64,000 nt of DNA, taken from contig NZ_CP108464.1 in the NCBI RefSeq assembly GCF_036226405.1, positions 1,240,001 to 1,304,000 of the forward strand. The letters are read 5' to 3'. Positions 55,841-64,000 of this stretch are shown here, piece after piece. Under the pieces are notes generated by a model. It made no database searches. It worked only from the letters and a program-made list of their open reading frames with translations, and was not told where the DNA came from. The position numbers and the translations under genes were made by a program. The first letter of the stretch is position 1. Each line of letters starts with the position of its first letter. This stretch comes from Streptomyces sp. NBC_01260. GTDB taxonomy: Bacteria; Actinomycetota; Actinomycetes; Streptomycetales; Streptomycetaceae.

Positions 55841-56908
55841 ATGAGACTGACCGACATTTCGCTTGACTGGCTGCTTCCGAGCGCCATGCTGGTCGCGGGG
55901 GTCATGGCGGCGGTGGCGGTGGTCGCGCGCGGCAAGCGCACCTCTGACACATCCGCGGCCGACGACACCTGGGAACGCAGCGAGGACCGGCGCAGGCGCA
56001 AGGAAGCGTTCTACGCCTCGGCTTCGTACGTTCTGCTGTTCTGCTGCGCGGCGGTCGCCGCCGCGCTCTCCTTCCACGGGCTCGTCGGCTTCGGCCGGCA
56101 AAACCTCGGCCTCGCCGGGGGCTGGGAGTACCTGGTGCCGTTCGGCCTCGACGGGGCAGCGATGTTCTGCTCCGTGCTCGCCGTGCGGGAGGCCAGCCAC
56201 GGCGACGCGGCCCTCGGCTCCCGGCTGCTGGTGTGGATCTTCGCCGGCGCCGCCGCCTGGTTCAACTGGGTGCACGCGCCGCGCGGCCTGGACCACGCCG
56301 GCGCCCCGCACTTCTTCGCCGGGATGTCGTTGTCGGCGGCCGTGCTCTTCGACCGGGCACTGAAGCAGACCCGCCGGGCCGCCCTTCGCGAACAGGGCCT
56401 GGTGCCCCGCCCGCTGCCGCAGATCCGGATCGTACGGTGGCTGCGCGCACCCCGGGAGACCTTCGGCGCCTGGTCGCTGATGCTGCTCGAAGGCGTACGC
56501 ACGCTGGACGAGGCGGTCGACGAGGTACGCGAGGACCGCAGGGAGGAGGAGCAGAACCGTCTCCGCAGGAAGGACCAGGAGAAGCTGGACCGGGCGCAGA
56601 TCAAGGCCCTGAACCGGCAGAACCGGGCCTGGGGCCGGGGCGGCGCCCAAGTGGACGTCCAGGCCATCGCCGCAGCGGGCTCCGCACAGTCCGTAGCGGA
56701 GCCCGCCTTGTCCGAGCAGGGTCAGCTGCCGCTGCGGCCCCGACCATCCCTGCAAGCCGTCAGCGGCTCCAGCTCCACGAGCGCCTCGGACCTGAACACG
56801 AGTGATCCCAGAGCCGTCGGCCTCACTGCCGAGGACGACACCCATGCACTGCCCCGGCTCGACTCGCTGGAGCAGAAACTGAAGGCCCTGGAGCAGCAGT
56901 TCGGCTGA
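55841..56908 (+). CDS. DUF2637-family membrane protein
   Basis: A 355-aa protein. Four hydrophobic helices lie at about 10-30, 60-80, 95-115 and 125-150, ending in a long polar tail. The DUF2637 core runs ASYVLLFCCAAVAAALSFHGLVGFGRQNLGLAGGWEYLVPFGLDGAAM. The tail has a charged coiled-coil region (VREDRREEEQNRLRRKDQEKLDRAQIKALNRQN), a linker rich in Ser/Ala and a final helix (LDSLEQKLKALEQQFG). DUF2637 proteins resemble Spd-type conjugation proteins of Streptomyces plasmids. This chromosomal form is of unknown function. ATG 55841 has GGGA upstream. Confidence 0.85.
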   Translation: MRLTDISLDWLLPSAMLVAGVMAAVAVVARGKRTSDTSAADDTWERSEDRRRRKEAFYASASYVLLFCCAAVAAALSFHGLVGFGRQNLGLAGGWEYLVPFGLDGAAMFCSVLAVREASHGDAALGSRLLVWIFAGAAAWFNWVHAPRGLDHAGAPHFFAGMSLSAAVLFDRALKQTRRAALREQGLVPRPLPQIRIVRWLRAPRETFGAWSLMLLEGVRTLDEAVDEVREDRREEEQNRLRRKDQEKLDRAQIKALNRQNRAWGRGGAQVDVQAIAAAGSAQSVAEPALSEQGQLPLRPRPSLQAVSGSSSTSASDLNTSDPRAVGLTAEDDTHALPRLDSLEQKLKALEQQFG

Positions 56909-56947
56909 TCCCCACGCGACGGCGCGCCGGTCGACACGGTTGGCGAT

Positions 56948-56986
56948 GAACGGCCCTGACCATCCCTCGGATGCTCAGGGCCGTTC
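56948..56986. terminator. Bidirectional terminator between convergent genes
   Basis: GAACGGCCCTGA (56948-56959) pairs perfectly with 56975-56986. A second stem CATCC/GGATG (56961-56965 with 56969-56973) sits inside after one mismatch. The right arm includes the stop codon of the ATPase gene. Confidence 0.75.
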
Positions 56987-57373
56987 GCCGTCCAGCTCGA
57001 ACCAGACCACCTTGCCCAGCGCCTGCGGGCTGACCCCCCAGGCGTCCGCGAGGCTCTCCACCAGGACCAGCCCTCGGCCGTGCGTACCGTCGTCGGCGTT
57101 CGGTACGTCCGACACGGGCATCCCGGGGACGAAGTCCCTCACCTCCACCCGCAGTCTCCGCGGCGCCACGCTGACGGCGACGACCGCGCCGTCGTCCGTG
57201 TGGACCAGCGCGTTGGTCACCAGTTCGCTGAGCAGTAACTCGGCCACCTGCGCGGGCTCCTCCTTCCACCGGTACCTCAGTAATTCCCTTACGGCACCGC
57301 GCACTTCGGAAATCGCCGCCAGATCGGCACTGCCCAGTCTGCGATGCAGCCGGCCCATTTCCTGACGCTCCAT
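56975..57373 (-). CDS. Anti-sigma-factor-type ATP-binding protein (HATPase_c_2)
   Basis: A 132-aa single-domain GHKL ATPase/serine kinase. It has the N box LLSELVTNALVHT and the G2-type GTHGRGLVLVESLADAWGV. Such proteins (SpoIIAB/RsbW-like) phosphorylate anti-anti-sigma factors or bind sigma factors, and Streptomyces has dozens. No partner STAS gene lies next to it. ATG 57373 has GGGGGAG upstream. Confidence 0.9.
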   Translation of the reverse strand: MERQEMGRLHRRLGSADLAAISEVRGAVRELLRYRWKEEPAQVAELLLSELVTNALVHTDDGAVVAVSVAPRRLRVEVRDFVPGMPVSDVPNADDGTHGRGLVLVESLADAWGVSPQALGKVVWFELDGERP

Positions 57374-57599
57374 CGTCTCCCCCGCCCGCACAGTGAATCG
57401 CCTCCTCCTCGTCGAATGCGCTTCACGCAATGCATGCCCCGCCCATGGGCTGTCACGCTTGCCGACGTGTCACGGCGTGCGGAACCACCCGATCCGGTAC
57501 GGATCGGGCGGACGGGACGTGGAATTACCACCGTTCAGGTTAACTTCCGAAAAATTCACCGGAGTTGGCGTTGACGGGAGCGCATCTACGCGCGTCATC

Positions 57600-58001
57600 A
57601 TGATGGGTATGCGAATCCCCCCACGGATCACCACGCTCGGCGGCGTCGCCGCCCTCCTGTCCGTCCTCTTCGTCGGCGGCCCGGTCGCGGCGACCGCGAC
57701 GGCCGCCACCACCTCGGTCGGCAGCATCTGCTCCTCCACCCTCCCCTCCCAGGCCCATGACACCCTCGGTCTCATCGATGCGGGTGGCCCCTTCCCCTAC
57801 GACCAGGACGGCGTCGTCTTCCAGAACCGCGAAGGCGTCCTGCCCGGACAGAGCACCGGCTACTACCACGAGTACACCGTGATCACCCCCGGCGCCCCGA
57901 CCCGCGGCGCACGCCGGATCGTCACCGGCGAGGAGACCCAGGAGGACTACTACACCTCCGACCACTACGCGACGTTCGACCTCGTGGACTTCACCTGCTG
58001 A
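57600..58001 (+). CDS. Secreted guanyl-specific ribonuclease (RNase Sa homologue)
   Basis: A 133-aa preprotein with a signal peptide of about 37 residues. The mature part aligns with RNase Sa without gaps. The catalytic set Glu91, Arg102, Arg106 and His122 (Glu54, Arg65, Arg69, His85 in RNase Sa) is intact, as is the disulfide pair Cys44-Cys133. It cleaves RNA after G. Starts at ATG 57600, 57603 or 57609 are all possible; no ribosome site is close. It is followed by a terminator and an inhibitor gene, a toxin-antidote-like arrangement. Confidence 0.94.
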   Translation: MMGMRIPPRITTLGGVAALLSVLFVGGPVAATATAATTSVGSICSSTLPSQAHDTLGLIDAGGPFPYDQDGVVFQNREGVLPGQSTGYYHEYTVITPGAPTRGARRIVTGEETQEDYYTSDHYATFDLVDFTC

Positions 58002-58015
58002 ACCCTCCCCAAAAG

Positions 58016-58051
58016 GATCCGCGCCGCAGCCCCCCACCTGCGGCGCGGATC
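58016..58051 (+). terminator. Terminator of the ribonuclease gene
   Basis: Perfect 14-bp arms (58016-58029 and 58038-58051) with an 8-nt loop lie 15 bp after the ribonuclease stop. They separate it from the inhibitor gene, which has its own start signals. Confidence 0.75.
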
Positions 58052-58081
58052 ACCGATGAGGCGGACTTGTACGCTCCCCCC

Positions 58082-58471
58082 ATGACCGTGACCTATGTGA
58101 TCAACGGCTCCGAGATCACCGGCCTGGAGCGCTTCTGGCAGCTGATCGGCGAGGCGGTGAACGGGCCGGGCGGCTACTTCGGCACCGGTCTCGACGCCTT
58201 CGCGGACTGCCTGAGGGGCGGGATGGGCACGCCGGACGACGGCGACTTCGTCATCGAGTGGCGGGACCACGCCCTCTCGGCACGGGCCCTGGGACACGAG
58301 GAGACCGCGCGCCATCTCCGCGGCCTGCTCGGCCGCGCCCACCCGAGCAACCTGCCGCGGCTGCGGCAGGAGCTGGCGCGGGCGGACGACGGCCGGGGGC
58401 CGACGCTCTTCGACCGGCTGCTGGAGATCATCCGGGACGAGACGGCTCCGGGCACCCTGCGACTGCTCTGA
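58082..58471 (+). CDS. Barstar-family ribonuclease inhibitor
   Basis: A 129-aa cytoplasmic inhibitor. The barstar core reads YVINGSEITGLERFWQLIGEAVNGPGGYFGTGLDAFADCLRGG then DFVIEWRDHALSARAL, with the two Asp residues of the LDAFADC helix that in barstar block the active site. The C-terminal 40 residues are extra compared with barstar. It lies 80 bp downstream of the secreted RNase Sa homologue and should protect the cell from it. ATG 58082 follows TACGCT by seven bases with no ribosome site, so a leaderless message is likely. Confidence 0.9.
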   Translation: MTVTYVINGSEITGLERFWQLIGEAVNGPGGYFGTGLDAFADCLRGGMGTPDDGDFVIEWRDHALSARALGHEETARHLRGLLGRAHPSNLPRLRQELARADDGRGPTLFDRLLEIIRDETAPGTLRLL

Positions 58472-58507
58472 GGGTCACGGGTGCGGTGTCGGCCGCACCC
58501 GTGACCC
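58472..58507. terminator. Bidirectional terminator after the barstar gene
   Basis: Perfect 15-bp arms (58472-58486 and 58493-58507) with a 6-nt loop directly follow the barstar stop. They lie 9 bp from the collagenase stop, so the hairpin ends both convergent transcripts. Confidence 0.8.
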
Positions 58508-58515
58508 CGGGCGGA

Positions 58516-60903
58516 TCAGTACTGCACGGAGACCTTCGCTCCGCCGAAGTCCTGCACGGCGTAGAGGCTGATGTAGTTGGCGCCTTCCGCCGGGTGGTCG
58601 ATGGTCAGCGTGTGGGCGTTCCCGCTGCCGGTCGCCCGGGCGGTGTAGGCGCCCGTGGTGGCCCAGCCGTTGGCGTTGTAGTAGAGATCGGCGTCCCCCG
58701 TGCCGCCGCTGGTGGTGATCTTCAGCCGGGCGGTGCCGGCGGGCACGTAGAGGTAGAGGTAGGAGTAGTTGCCCTTGGTGGCCTGCTGCCCGGTGCGGGC
58801 GCAGTTCTGGCCGAGTTCACGGCTGTCGCCGAAGGCGCACTCGGTACCCGGCTCGGTGGGCGGGTTGGTGGTGGTGCCGCAGCTGCCGGCCGCACAGGAC
58901 GTCAGCCAGCTGTTCCAGTCGGCGTCGTAACGGCTGCCGATGGTGGAGGTGAGCAGGGTGCGGGCGCCGTTCCAGTCACCGCTGCGGTAGAGGCCCAGCA
59001 GCTTGTCCACGTCGGCACGGTGCGACTGGAGCATGTAACGGACCGCCAGGTAGCCCCAGTTGTAGATGCGGGTCTGGTCGGCGTTCTCGTACGTGGTGTC
59101 GAACAGGTTGCGCAGGGTGTAGGTGTGCGCCGCGGCCTGCGTGACGGCGTCGTCGTAGGTGACGTCGCGGTAGGTGTAGGAGACGTACTCCGCGAAGCCC
59201 TCGACCCACCAGATGGTCGGCGTCGTGATGCCGGCGTCGAAGTCGCCGGCCATGTCGAACCGGCCGTCGAGGTAGTGGGTGTACTCGTGGTTGAGGTTCC
59301 AGATCTGGAAGTCGGGCCGGACCCACTCGGCCTCGTAGGCGATGAACCGCGGCTGGTTGCCGGCCGCGGCCGGGTCGCCCTCCAGGTACATGCCGCCGTT
59401 GTTGGTGTCGATGCCGTAGATGGCCCCGGCGTAGGTCTGGTAGTCGGTGCTCGAATCGAAGACCACCACCTCGATGGTGCTGTTGTGGTCGTTGGCGACG
59501 GGCCCGTTGTCCCGCACCACGTCGTGGAAGTAGGCGTCCTGGTTGCGCAGGCTGGTGCAGGCGGTCGCGAGATCGGCCGAGGACATCTGCTGGGCCAGGA
59601 TGTGAATGCTGTCGCTGCACGTGTAGTTGACCGGGAGCACGGCGCTCTTGAGGCGCGCCGACAGGTCGCAGGTGCCGTAGGCGGAGCAGTTGGCCGCGTC
59701 GTAGTAGTCGGCCATCTCCGCCAGCCCGACCCACAGCGGCGCGGTGGGTCCGGTCAGTGAGCTCCGGCCGAGCAGGTCGGTGACGAGCGGGCGGGCCTTG
59801 GGCCGCAGCGGCTCCTCCTGGAGGAAGCGTGCCAGTTCGCGTCCCGCGTTGGAGGTCAGATAGGACTTCTTCGTGCCCAGCAGGCTCAGGTGGTCGCGGG
59901 CGAAGCCGGCGAGCGAGTCGAGCAGGCTCGGATCGGCCTCGACGGCGCTGACGAACTCCGGCACCTGATGGCCGCGGAAGGTCACGGTGTAGACGTTGTT
60001 GACCGCGTTGAGCATGTACCAGGAGCTGTCGTACGAGGAGTTGTAGTCGGCGAGCAGCCGCTTGACCACGTTCAGGTAGCGGGCGTTCTGCTCCGCGCTG
60101 TCGATGAGGATGACGGCCTCGGACAGGGTCTCGCCGTTGGCGTCCGTGACATCGCGGGAGTGCGCGGAGGCGAAGAAGCCGTCCAGTCCGCCCTGGATGG
60201 CGGTGCGCAGCGGGGCACCGTAACTGCCGACGGTGGCGGGGTCGTAGTACTGCACGTAGTAGCCGGCCCGCAGGAAGAGCACCAGCTGCGGCATACCGGT
60301 GCTGCTGTCACCCGGGTACGCGGCCGATCCGTCACGCAGCGCGTCGGCGACGCTGACCATCTGGGCCTCACGGAAGGCGAGGTACCCGTCGTTGCCCTTG
60401 ACCTTGAAGAGGGTGTTGACGCAGTCGGTCGTCGATGATTTGACCTGCTGCACCAGGGCGCTCCCGGTGCGGCTGGTGAAGTCCGCGACGGAGCAGGCGG
60501 CGGCCGCGCCGGTTCCGGCCGACTTGGCGGCGGCGCGGGCCTTCGCCTTCATCGAGGGAGCGGGGTGGCTGGGCGCGGAGGTGCCGGGGTCGTCGTAGTC
60601 GCGCCGCAGCGCGTCCTTGGAGGCGGTCTGCGGCGCTCGGTCCGCGGGCTTCAGCGCCTTGTCGCCTATGTGACCGGCGTCCTGGACGGGCGCGGTGAGG
60701 GACTGCGCGGCAGGGCCGCCCGGATCCGGTGCCGTCGGGTCAACGGCGGTCTTTGCGGCGGACGTCGCGCTTGCGGCGGCCGGAGTGGAGGGACGGACCT
60801 CGGCGGCCCGGCTCGGTGCCGCGAGCATGCCGACGCCCAGGCAGGCCGCCAGGGCCACGGTGGATAGCCCGGTGAATCTCTGACGAACCGTTCGGTTCTT
60901 CAC
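58516..60903 (-). CDS. Secreted M9-family collagenase
   Basis: A 795-aa exported metalloprotease. Signal peptide about 1-33, then a Pro/Ala-rich propeptide. The M9N activator region spans about 150-400 (AYPGDSSTGMPQLVLFLRAGYYVQYYDP). The catalytic domain has the zinc motif HEYTH (539-543) with Glu568 in WWVEGFAEYVS. A C-terminal pre-peptidase domain (about 690-795) closes the protein (YLYLYVPAGTARLKITTSGGTGDADLYYN). It degrades collagen-like proteins outside the cell. It starts at GTG 60903 with GGAGG upstream. Confidence 0.93.
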   Translation of the reverse strand: MKNRTVRQRFTGLSTVALAACLGVGMLAAPSRAAEVRPSTPAAASATSAAKTAVDPTAPDPGGPAAQSLTAPVQDAGHIGDKALKPADRAPQTASKDALRRDYDDPGTSAPSHPAPSMKAKARAAAKSAGTGAAAACSVADFTSRTGSALVQQVKSSTTDCVNTLFKVKGNDGYLAFREAQMVSVADALRDGSAAYPGDSSTGMPQLVLFLRAGYYVQYYDPATVGSYGAPLRTAIQGGLDGFFASAHSRDVTDANGETLSEAVILIDSAEQNARYLNVVKRLLADYNSSYDSSWYMLNAVNNVYTVTFRGHQVPEFVSAVEADPSLLDSLAGFARDHLSLLGTKKSYLTSNAGRELARFLQEEPLRPKARPLVTDLLGRSSLTGPTAPLWVGLAEMADYYDAANCSAYGTCDLSARLKSAVLPVNYTCSDSIHILAQQMSSADLATACTSLRNQDAYFHDVVRDNGPVANDHNSTIEVVVFDSSTDYQTYAGAIYGIDTNNGGMYLEGDPAAAGNQPRFIAYEAEWVRPDFQIWNLNHEYTHYLDGRFDMAGDFDAGITTPTIWWVEGFAEYVSYTYRDVTYDDAVTQAAAHTYTLRNLFDTTYENADQTRIYNWGYLAVRYMLQSHRADVDKLLGLYRSGDWNGARTLLTSTIGSRYDADWNSWLTSCAAGSCGTTTNPPTEPGTECAFGDSRELGQNCARTGQQATKGNYSYLYLYVPAGTARLKITTSGGTGDADLYYNANGWATTGAYTARATGSGNAHTLTIDHPAEGANYISLYAVQDFGGAKVSVQY

Positions 60904-61141
60904 GTGCCGCCTCCCAGCGGAGTGGTGGCCGCGCAACGGTGCGCGGCCGTGGGGGATGGTGCGCGGTCGAGGCCGACGGGGATGTCTGACATGAGCACGA
61001 CCTCAATCGCGAACGTCTGTACAATGGCACATGTCACATGTTCTTTGGAAGGCGTTGCGCGCAGATTCGTCTGCACGCCAACTCCCGTCCGCAGCACCCT
61101 GCTTGCGGCCGGTGTCGACAGAGCCCGAGGAGTACCGCCCC

Positions 61142-62608
61142 GTGACCGAGCCCCGACTCCCCCTGCACACCAGCAGTCACGACCTGCCGGTGCCGCCGGC
61201 CCTGGACACCTTCATGCGCGCGGCCTGGGCCGATACCCCTCTACCCGGGGGTGACCGCGTCCCGGCCCGCGACCTGACACCGGCCCGCCGCGCACGGGTG
61301 GCCGCACGGTTTCCGGGCGAACGGCTGGTCATTCCGGCCGGCGCCCTCGCCGTCCGGTCCAACGACACGGACCACCGCTTCAGACCGCACACCGGGTACG
61401 CCTGGCTCACCGGCCTCACCGGGGAGGACCAGGCCGGCCATGTGCTGGTCCTGGAACCCGACGGGGACGCCCGCCACGAGGCGGTCCTCTACCTGAGGCC
61501 CCGCTCGCCGCGTACTGGCGGCGAGTTCTACCGCGACCGCCGGTACGGGGAGTTCTGGGTCGGCCGCAGACCCGGCCTCGCCGAGGCGGCCGGGCTCACC
61601 GGCGTCCGCTGCGAGCACCTGGACGCGTGGGAGAAGCTGATGACCGGGGCCCAGCCCCCGACCCGGTTCATCGCGGGCGTGGACCCGGCCGTCGATGCCT
61701 GGCTCGGCGATGCCCGCCGGATTCCCGTGCCACGGCCCGCCCCGGCCGGCCTCGACACCGTCCTCAGCGAGCTGAGGCTCGTCAAGGACCCTTGGGAGCA
61801 AGGTGAGTTGCAGCGAGCCGTCGATGCGACGACCCTCGGGTTCGAGGACGTCGTACGGTCATTGCCGCGGGCCCTGGCCCATCCGCGCGGCGAACGCGTG
61901 GTCGAGGGGGTGTTCGGCCTCAGGGCCAGGCTCGACGGCAACGGTCCCGGCTACGCGACCGTCGCCGCCGCCGGGGCGCACGCCTGCGTACTGCACTGGA
62001 CCCGCAACGACGGCCCTTTGAAGCGCGGGCAGTTGATGCTGCTGGACGCGGGCGTGGAGACCGATTCGCTCTACACGGCCGACATCACCCGCACCCTTCC
62101 GCTGTCCGGCACCTTCACCCCCCTCCAGCGCACCGCGTACGAACTGGTGCTGGCCGCACAGGACGCGGGCATCGCGGCGCTGCGTCCGGGCGCCCGGTTC
62201 CGCGACTTCCACCAGGCCGCCATGCGGGTCATCGCCGACGGCCTGCACGACTGGGGCGTGCTGCCGATGCCTGCCGAGGAGGCGCTCTCCCCCGAGAACG
62301 GATTCCACCGCCGCTACACCCTGTGCAGCAGCGGCCACATGCTCGGGATGGATCTGCACGACTGCGCGCAGGCCCGCGCCGGGGCGTACCTGGACGGAGT
62401 GCTGGAGCCGGGGCAGGTGCTCACCGTGGAGCCGGGGCTGTACCTCCAGCCGGACGACGAGACGCTCCCGCGGGAGCTGCGGGGACTCGGCATCAGGATC
62501 GAGGACGACCTCGTGATCACGGCGGACGGCGCCCGGCTGATGTCAGCCGCGCTGCCCCGGACCCCGGACGGCGTCGAGGCCTGGATGGCGGGGCTGCTGG
62601 AGAGCTGA
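61142..62608 (+). CDS. pepP: Xaa-Pro aminopeptidase (M24B)
   Basis: A 488-aa cytoplasmic metallopeptidase removing N-terminal residues before proline. The N-terminal AMP_N domain (ALAVRSNDTDHRFRPHTGYAWLTGLT) is followed by the pita-bread catalytic domain. The metal ligands are Asp in MLLDAGVE, Asp in TADITRTLP, His in SSGHMLGMDLHD, Glu in TVEPGLYL and Glu in GIRIEDDLVIT. I chose the GTG at 61142 with GAGGAG upstream; a GTG at 61110 is possible. It lies downstream of divergent collagenase, so the pair could degrade proline-rich peptides. Confidence 0.92.
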   Translation: MTEPRLPLHTSSHDLPVPPALDTFMRAAWADTPLPGGDRVPARDLTPARRARVAARFPGERLVIPAGALAVRSNDTDHRFRPHTGYAWLTGLTGEDQAGHVLVLEPDGDARHEAVLYLRPRSPRTGGEFYRDRRYGEFWVGRRPGLAEAAGLTGVRCEHLDAWEKLMTGAQPPTRFIAGVDPAVDAWLGDARRIPVPRPAPAGLDTVLSELRLVKDPWEQGELQRAVDATTLGFEDVVRSLPRALAHPRGERVVEGVFGLRARLDGNGPGYATVAAAGAHACVLHWTRNDGPLKRGQLMLLDAGVETDSLYTADITRTLPLSGTFTPLQRTAYELVLAAQDAGIAALRPGARFRDFHQAAMRVIADGLHDWGVLPMPAEEALSPENGFHRRYTLCSSGHMLGMDLHDCAQARAGAYLDGVLEPGQVLTVEPGLYLQPDDETLPRELRGLGIRIEDDLVITADGARLMSAALPRTPDGVEAWMAGLLES

Positions 62609-62616
62609 GGAGCGCC

Positions 62617-62641
62617 GCCCCGCGGCGGGAGGCCGCGGGGC
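62617..62641 (+). terminator. Terminator after pepP
   Basis: GCCCCGCGGC (62617-62626) pairs perfectly with GCCGCGGGGC (62632-62641), 5-nt loop. The 190 bp from here to the GntR gene hold no gene I can support. Confidence 0.7.
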
Positions 62642-62832
62642 CCCAACCGGACGAGAGCGTCACTCCGGCGGGCCCGATACCTGAGGATGCCGGACTTCTG
62701 CGGGCACCTCCAGCACAACGAGTTCCGGGGGCGCCGGGAGACGATCCGAGGGACGAGCCGGAGAACCACCGGAAGCCGGTCCGGGGCTGAACCCGCCCCG
62801 TCGGCTCCGCGGTGATGGCGCAGCGGCGGGCC

Positions 62833-63555
62833 TCAGGCCTCGGCAGCCGGTACGCCTTCGGACTTCCCGTCCGCCCGCTCCTTGTCCGCCCGCCTGCCGT
62901 CGGCCCACAGGGACCGGACGTGGGACATATGGGCGAGCATGCAGGCCTCGGCGCCCGGGGCGTCACCGGCGACCACCAGATCCAGCAGCTGTACGTGCTC
63001 CTCGGCCGAGGCCGTCAACTGACCTGATTCGGAGAGCCTGTTCAGCCCGTACAGCCGGGAGCGCTTGCGCAGTTCGCTGACCTCCTCGACCAGCCGGCGG
63101 TTCCCGGCCAGCCCGAGCAGCGCGAGGTGGAAGCGGCGGTCGGCCTCCAGGTACCCCAGGATGTCGTGCCGGCGCGCGGCCTCGACGATCTCCTTCGCGA
63201 CCGGGCGCAGCGCCTCCAGCTCCAGCGTCAGGCCCATCCGCGCGATCCGGCCGACGGTGGGTACCTCGATCATGGCCCGGAGTTCGGTGAAGTCGTCGAG
63301 GTCCTGGTCGGTCAGTTCGGTGATCCGGAAGCCCTTGTTCCGGACGGCCTCGACCAGGCCCTCCCGGGCCAGATCGAGCATCGCCTCGCGGACGGGTGTC
63401 GCGGAAACGCCGAACTCGGAGGCGAGCGCGGGCGCCGAGTAGATCGTGCCCGGCCTCAGCTCACCGGCGATCAGCGCCGCCCGCAGCGCGTGCGCCACCT
63501 GGTCGCGCAGATGTTCCTGCGCCGAGATCGCGTTGAGCGACGTGAGGCGGGCCAT
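62833..63555 (-). CDS. GntR-family regulator with FCD domain
   Basis: A 240-aa regulator: winged helix (HLRDQVAHALRAALIAGELRPGTIYSAPALASEFGVSATPVREAMLDLAREGLVEAVRNKGFRITEL) and FCD domain with the usual metal/ligand His and Asp positions (EADRRFHLALLGLAGN). The tail is charged (ADGRRADKERADGKSEGVPAAEA). ATG 63555 has GGAGGACA upstream. It converges on pepP. The target is not known. A dyad ACAA-N7-TTGT (63590-63604) upstream of it may be its own operator. Confidence 0.9.
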   Translation of the reverse strand: MARLTSLNAISAQEHLRDQVAHALRAALIAGELRPGTIYSAPALASEFGVSATPVREAMLDLAREGLVEAVRNKGFRITELTDQDLDDFTELRAMIEVPTVGRIARMGLTLELEALRPVAKEIVEAARRHDILGYLEADRRFHLALLGLAGNRRLVEEVSELRKRSRLYGLNRLSESGQLTASAEEHVQLLDLVVAGDAPGAEACMLAHMSHVRSLWADGRRADKERADGKSEGVPAAEA

Positions 63556-63726
63556 GTCTGTCCTCCAGCACCGTGCGGAGACCCAGAATACAATGTGATG
63601 TTGTCATGCCACTGCCTGCGGGGTAATCTCCGCGAACCGTCCTGTACGCCCTCGTCGCCCGCGCATGAGATTCGGCCAACGACACACGGACGCGGCATAC
63701 CCGCGGTCGTTCTGCGCAGTCTCACC

Positions 63727-63825
63727 ATGGGCCCGACGCAGTGTCCTGGTGAACAGGGGCCCTACGCGTCCTACATGTGTACCCAGGCCCTCGGCGGCCG
63801 GCAGCTCCGGGTACGCGAGTACTGA
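63727..63825 (+). CDS. Possible small protein (32 aa)
   Basis: The frame from ATG 63727 reads MGPTQCPGEQGPYASYMCTQ and so on to REY, 32 residues with two cysteines. Third positions are G or C in about 80 percent of codons. No ribosome site is present. It lies in the 306-bp gap between the GntR gene and the partial transporter. Apart from the dyad at 63590-63604, I see nothing else in that gap. The call is weak. Confidence 0.25.
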   Translation: MGPTQCPGEQGPYASYMCTQALGGRQLRVREY

Positions 63826-63861
63826 GCGCCGGGCACCCGGCGCGTGGACGAGGGGGAAGGG

Positions 63862-64000
63862 TCAGCGGACGGTGCGGATGGGGAGGATGCTGACGGCACC
63901 GAGGACCACCAGGACGATGGCGGTGGCGAACAGCGAGCGGTAGCCGCCGAGCAGGGCGATGACGGCGGCGGCGACGGCGGGCGCGAGGGCCTGCGGGAGG
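63862..64000 (-). CDS. MFS transporter, C-terminal end only (cut by window edge)
   Basis: The minus-strand frame reads in from the window end, giving a hydrophobic helix pair (LPQALAPAVAAAVIALLGGY, then SLFATAIVLVVLGAVSILPI) and a basic tail ending before a TGA at 63862-63864. This is the typical last helix of a major facilitator protein. Only 45 residues are visible, so the class and substrate cannot be given. It is convergent to nothing known; the start lies outside the window. Confidence 0.6.
   Translation of the reverse strand, partial: LPQALAPAVAAAVIALLGGYRSLFATAIVLVVLGAVSILPIRTVR

Overview
The window is very GC-rich actinobacterial DNA, almost certainly a Streptomyces chromosome. Third-position GC is high throughout, GTG starts and 4-bp ATGA/GTGA gene overlaps are common, and many proteins have close Streptomyces-type architectures: DUF2637, DUF5709 and DUF6296 proteins, an RNase Sa homologue, a DmdR-type iron box and a PucR regulator. 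Genes were read from frame, start signals and motifs only; no database search was possible.

Left part (1-23200). Glyoxylate carboligase (gcl) sits behind two palindromic operators. Next come two coupled acyl-CoA ligases with a divergent GAF-LuxR regulator, an AlkZ-like winged-helix protein, a DMT exporter and a TerD protein. An IS701-type insertion sequence with intact ends and a CTAA target duplication lies between two miniature palindromic elements. Small stress-type genes follow (DUF6296, DUF5709, a haloperoxidase-like hydrolase, an NTF2-like protein), then a secreted nuclease, an ACP-ketosynthase pair with an alpha/beta hydrolase, a nitroreductase and a secreted amidase.

Middle (23250-32060). 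One operon encodes an MFS importer, an FGGY kinase, a GlpD-like dehydrogenase, an alkyl-DHAP-synthase-like flavoprotein, a GlpP-type antiterminator, an ABM monooxygenase and a zinc alcohol dehydrogenase. Its leader carries a promoter and then a classical intrinsic terminator with a run of T, rare in such GC-rich DNA, just before the first gene. This looks like a GlpP antitermination circuit in an actinomycete. The kinase lacks glycerol-contact residues, so the substrate is probably not plain glycerol.

Right-centre (32300-52930). After a DHFR-family protein, a nucleotidyltransferase and an MFS exporter with a possible attenuator comes a purine-nitrogen block: urease ureABCFGD (no ureE), a large secreted subtilase, xdhC with an AzgA-type purine permease, the three-subunit xanthine dehydrogenase and a divergent PucR activator. 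With gcl at the left edge, the window covers both ends of purine salvage for nitrogen: xanthine to urate, urea to ammonia, and glyoxylate to tartronate semialdehyde. The urate-to-allantoate steps are not in the window.

Right end (53000-64000). A TPR-like protein, a GntR regulator, an iron-regulated FhuF-type reductase behind an iron box, a DUF2637 membrane protein, an anti-sigma-type ATPase, an RNase Sa homologue with an adjacent barstar-type inhibitor, a secreted M9 collagenase, an Xaa-Pro aminopeptidase, a second GntR regulator and the C-terminal end of an MFS transporter cut by the window edge. Many convergent gene pairs are separated by long perfect hairpins, several of which include the stop codons.
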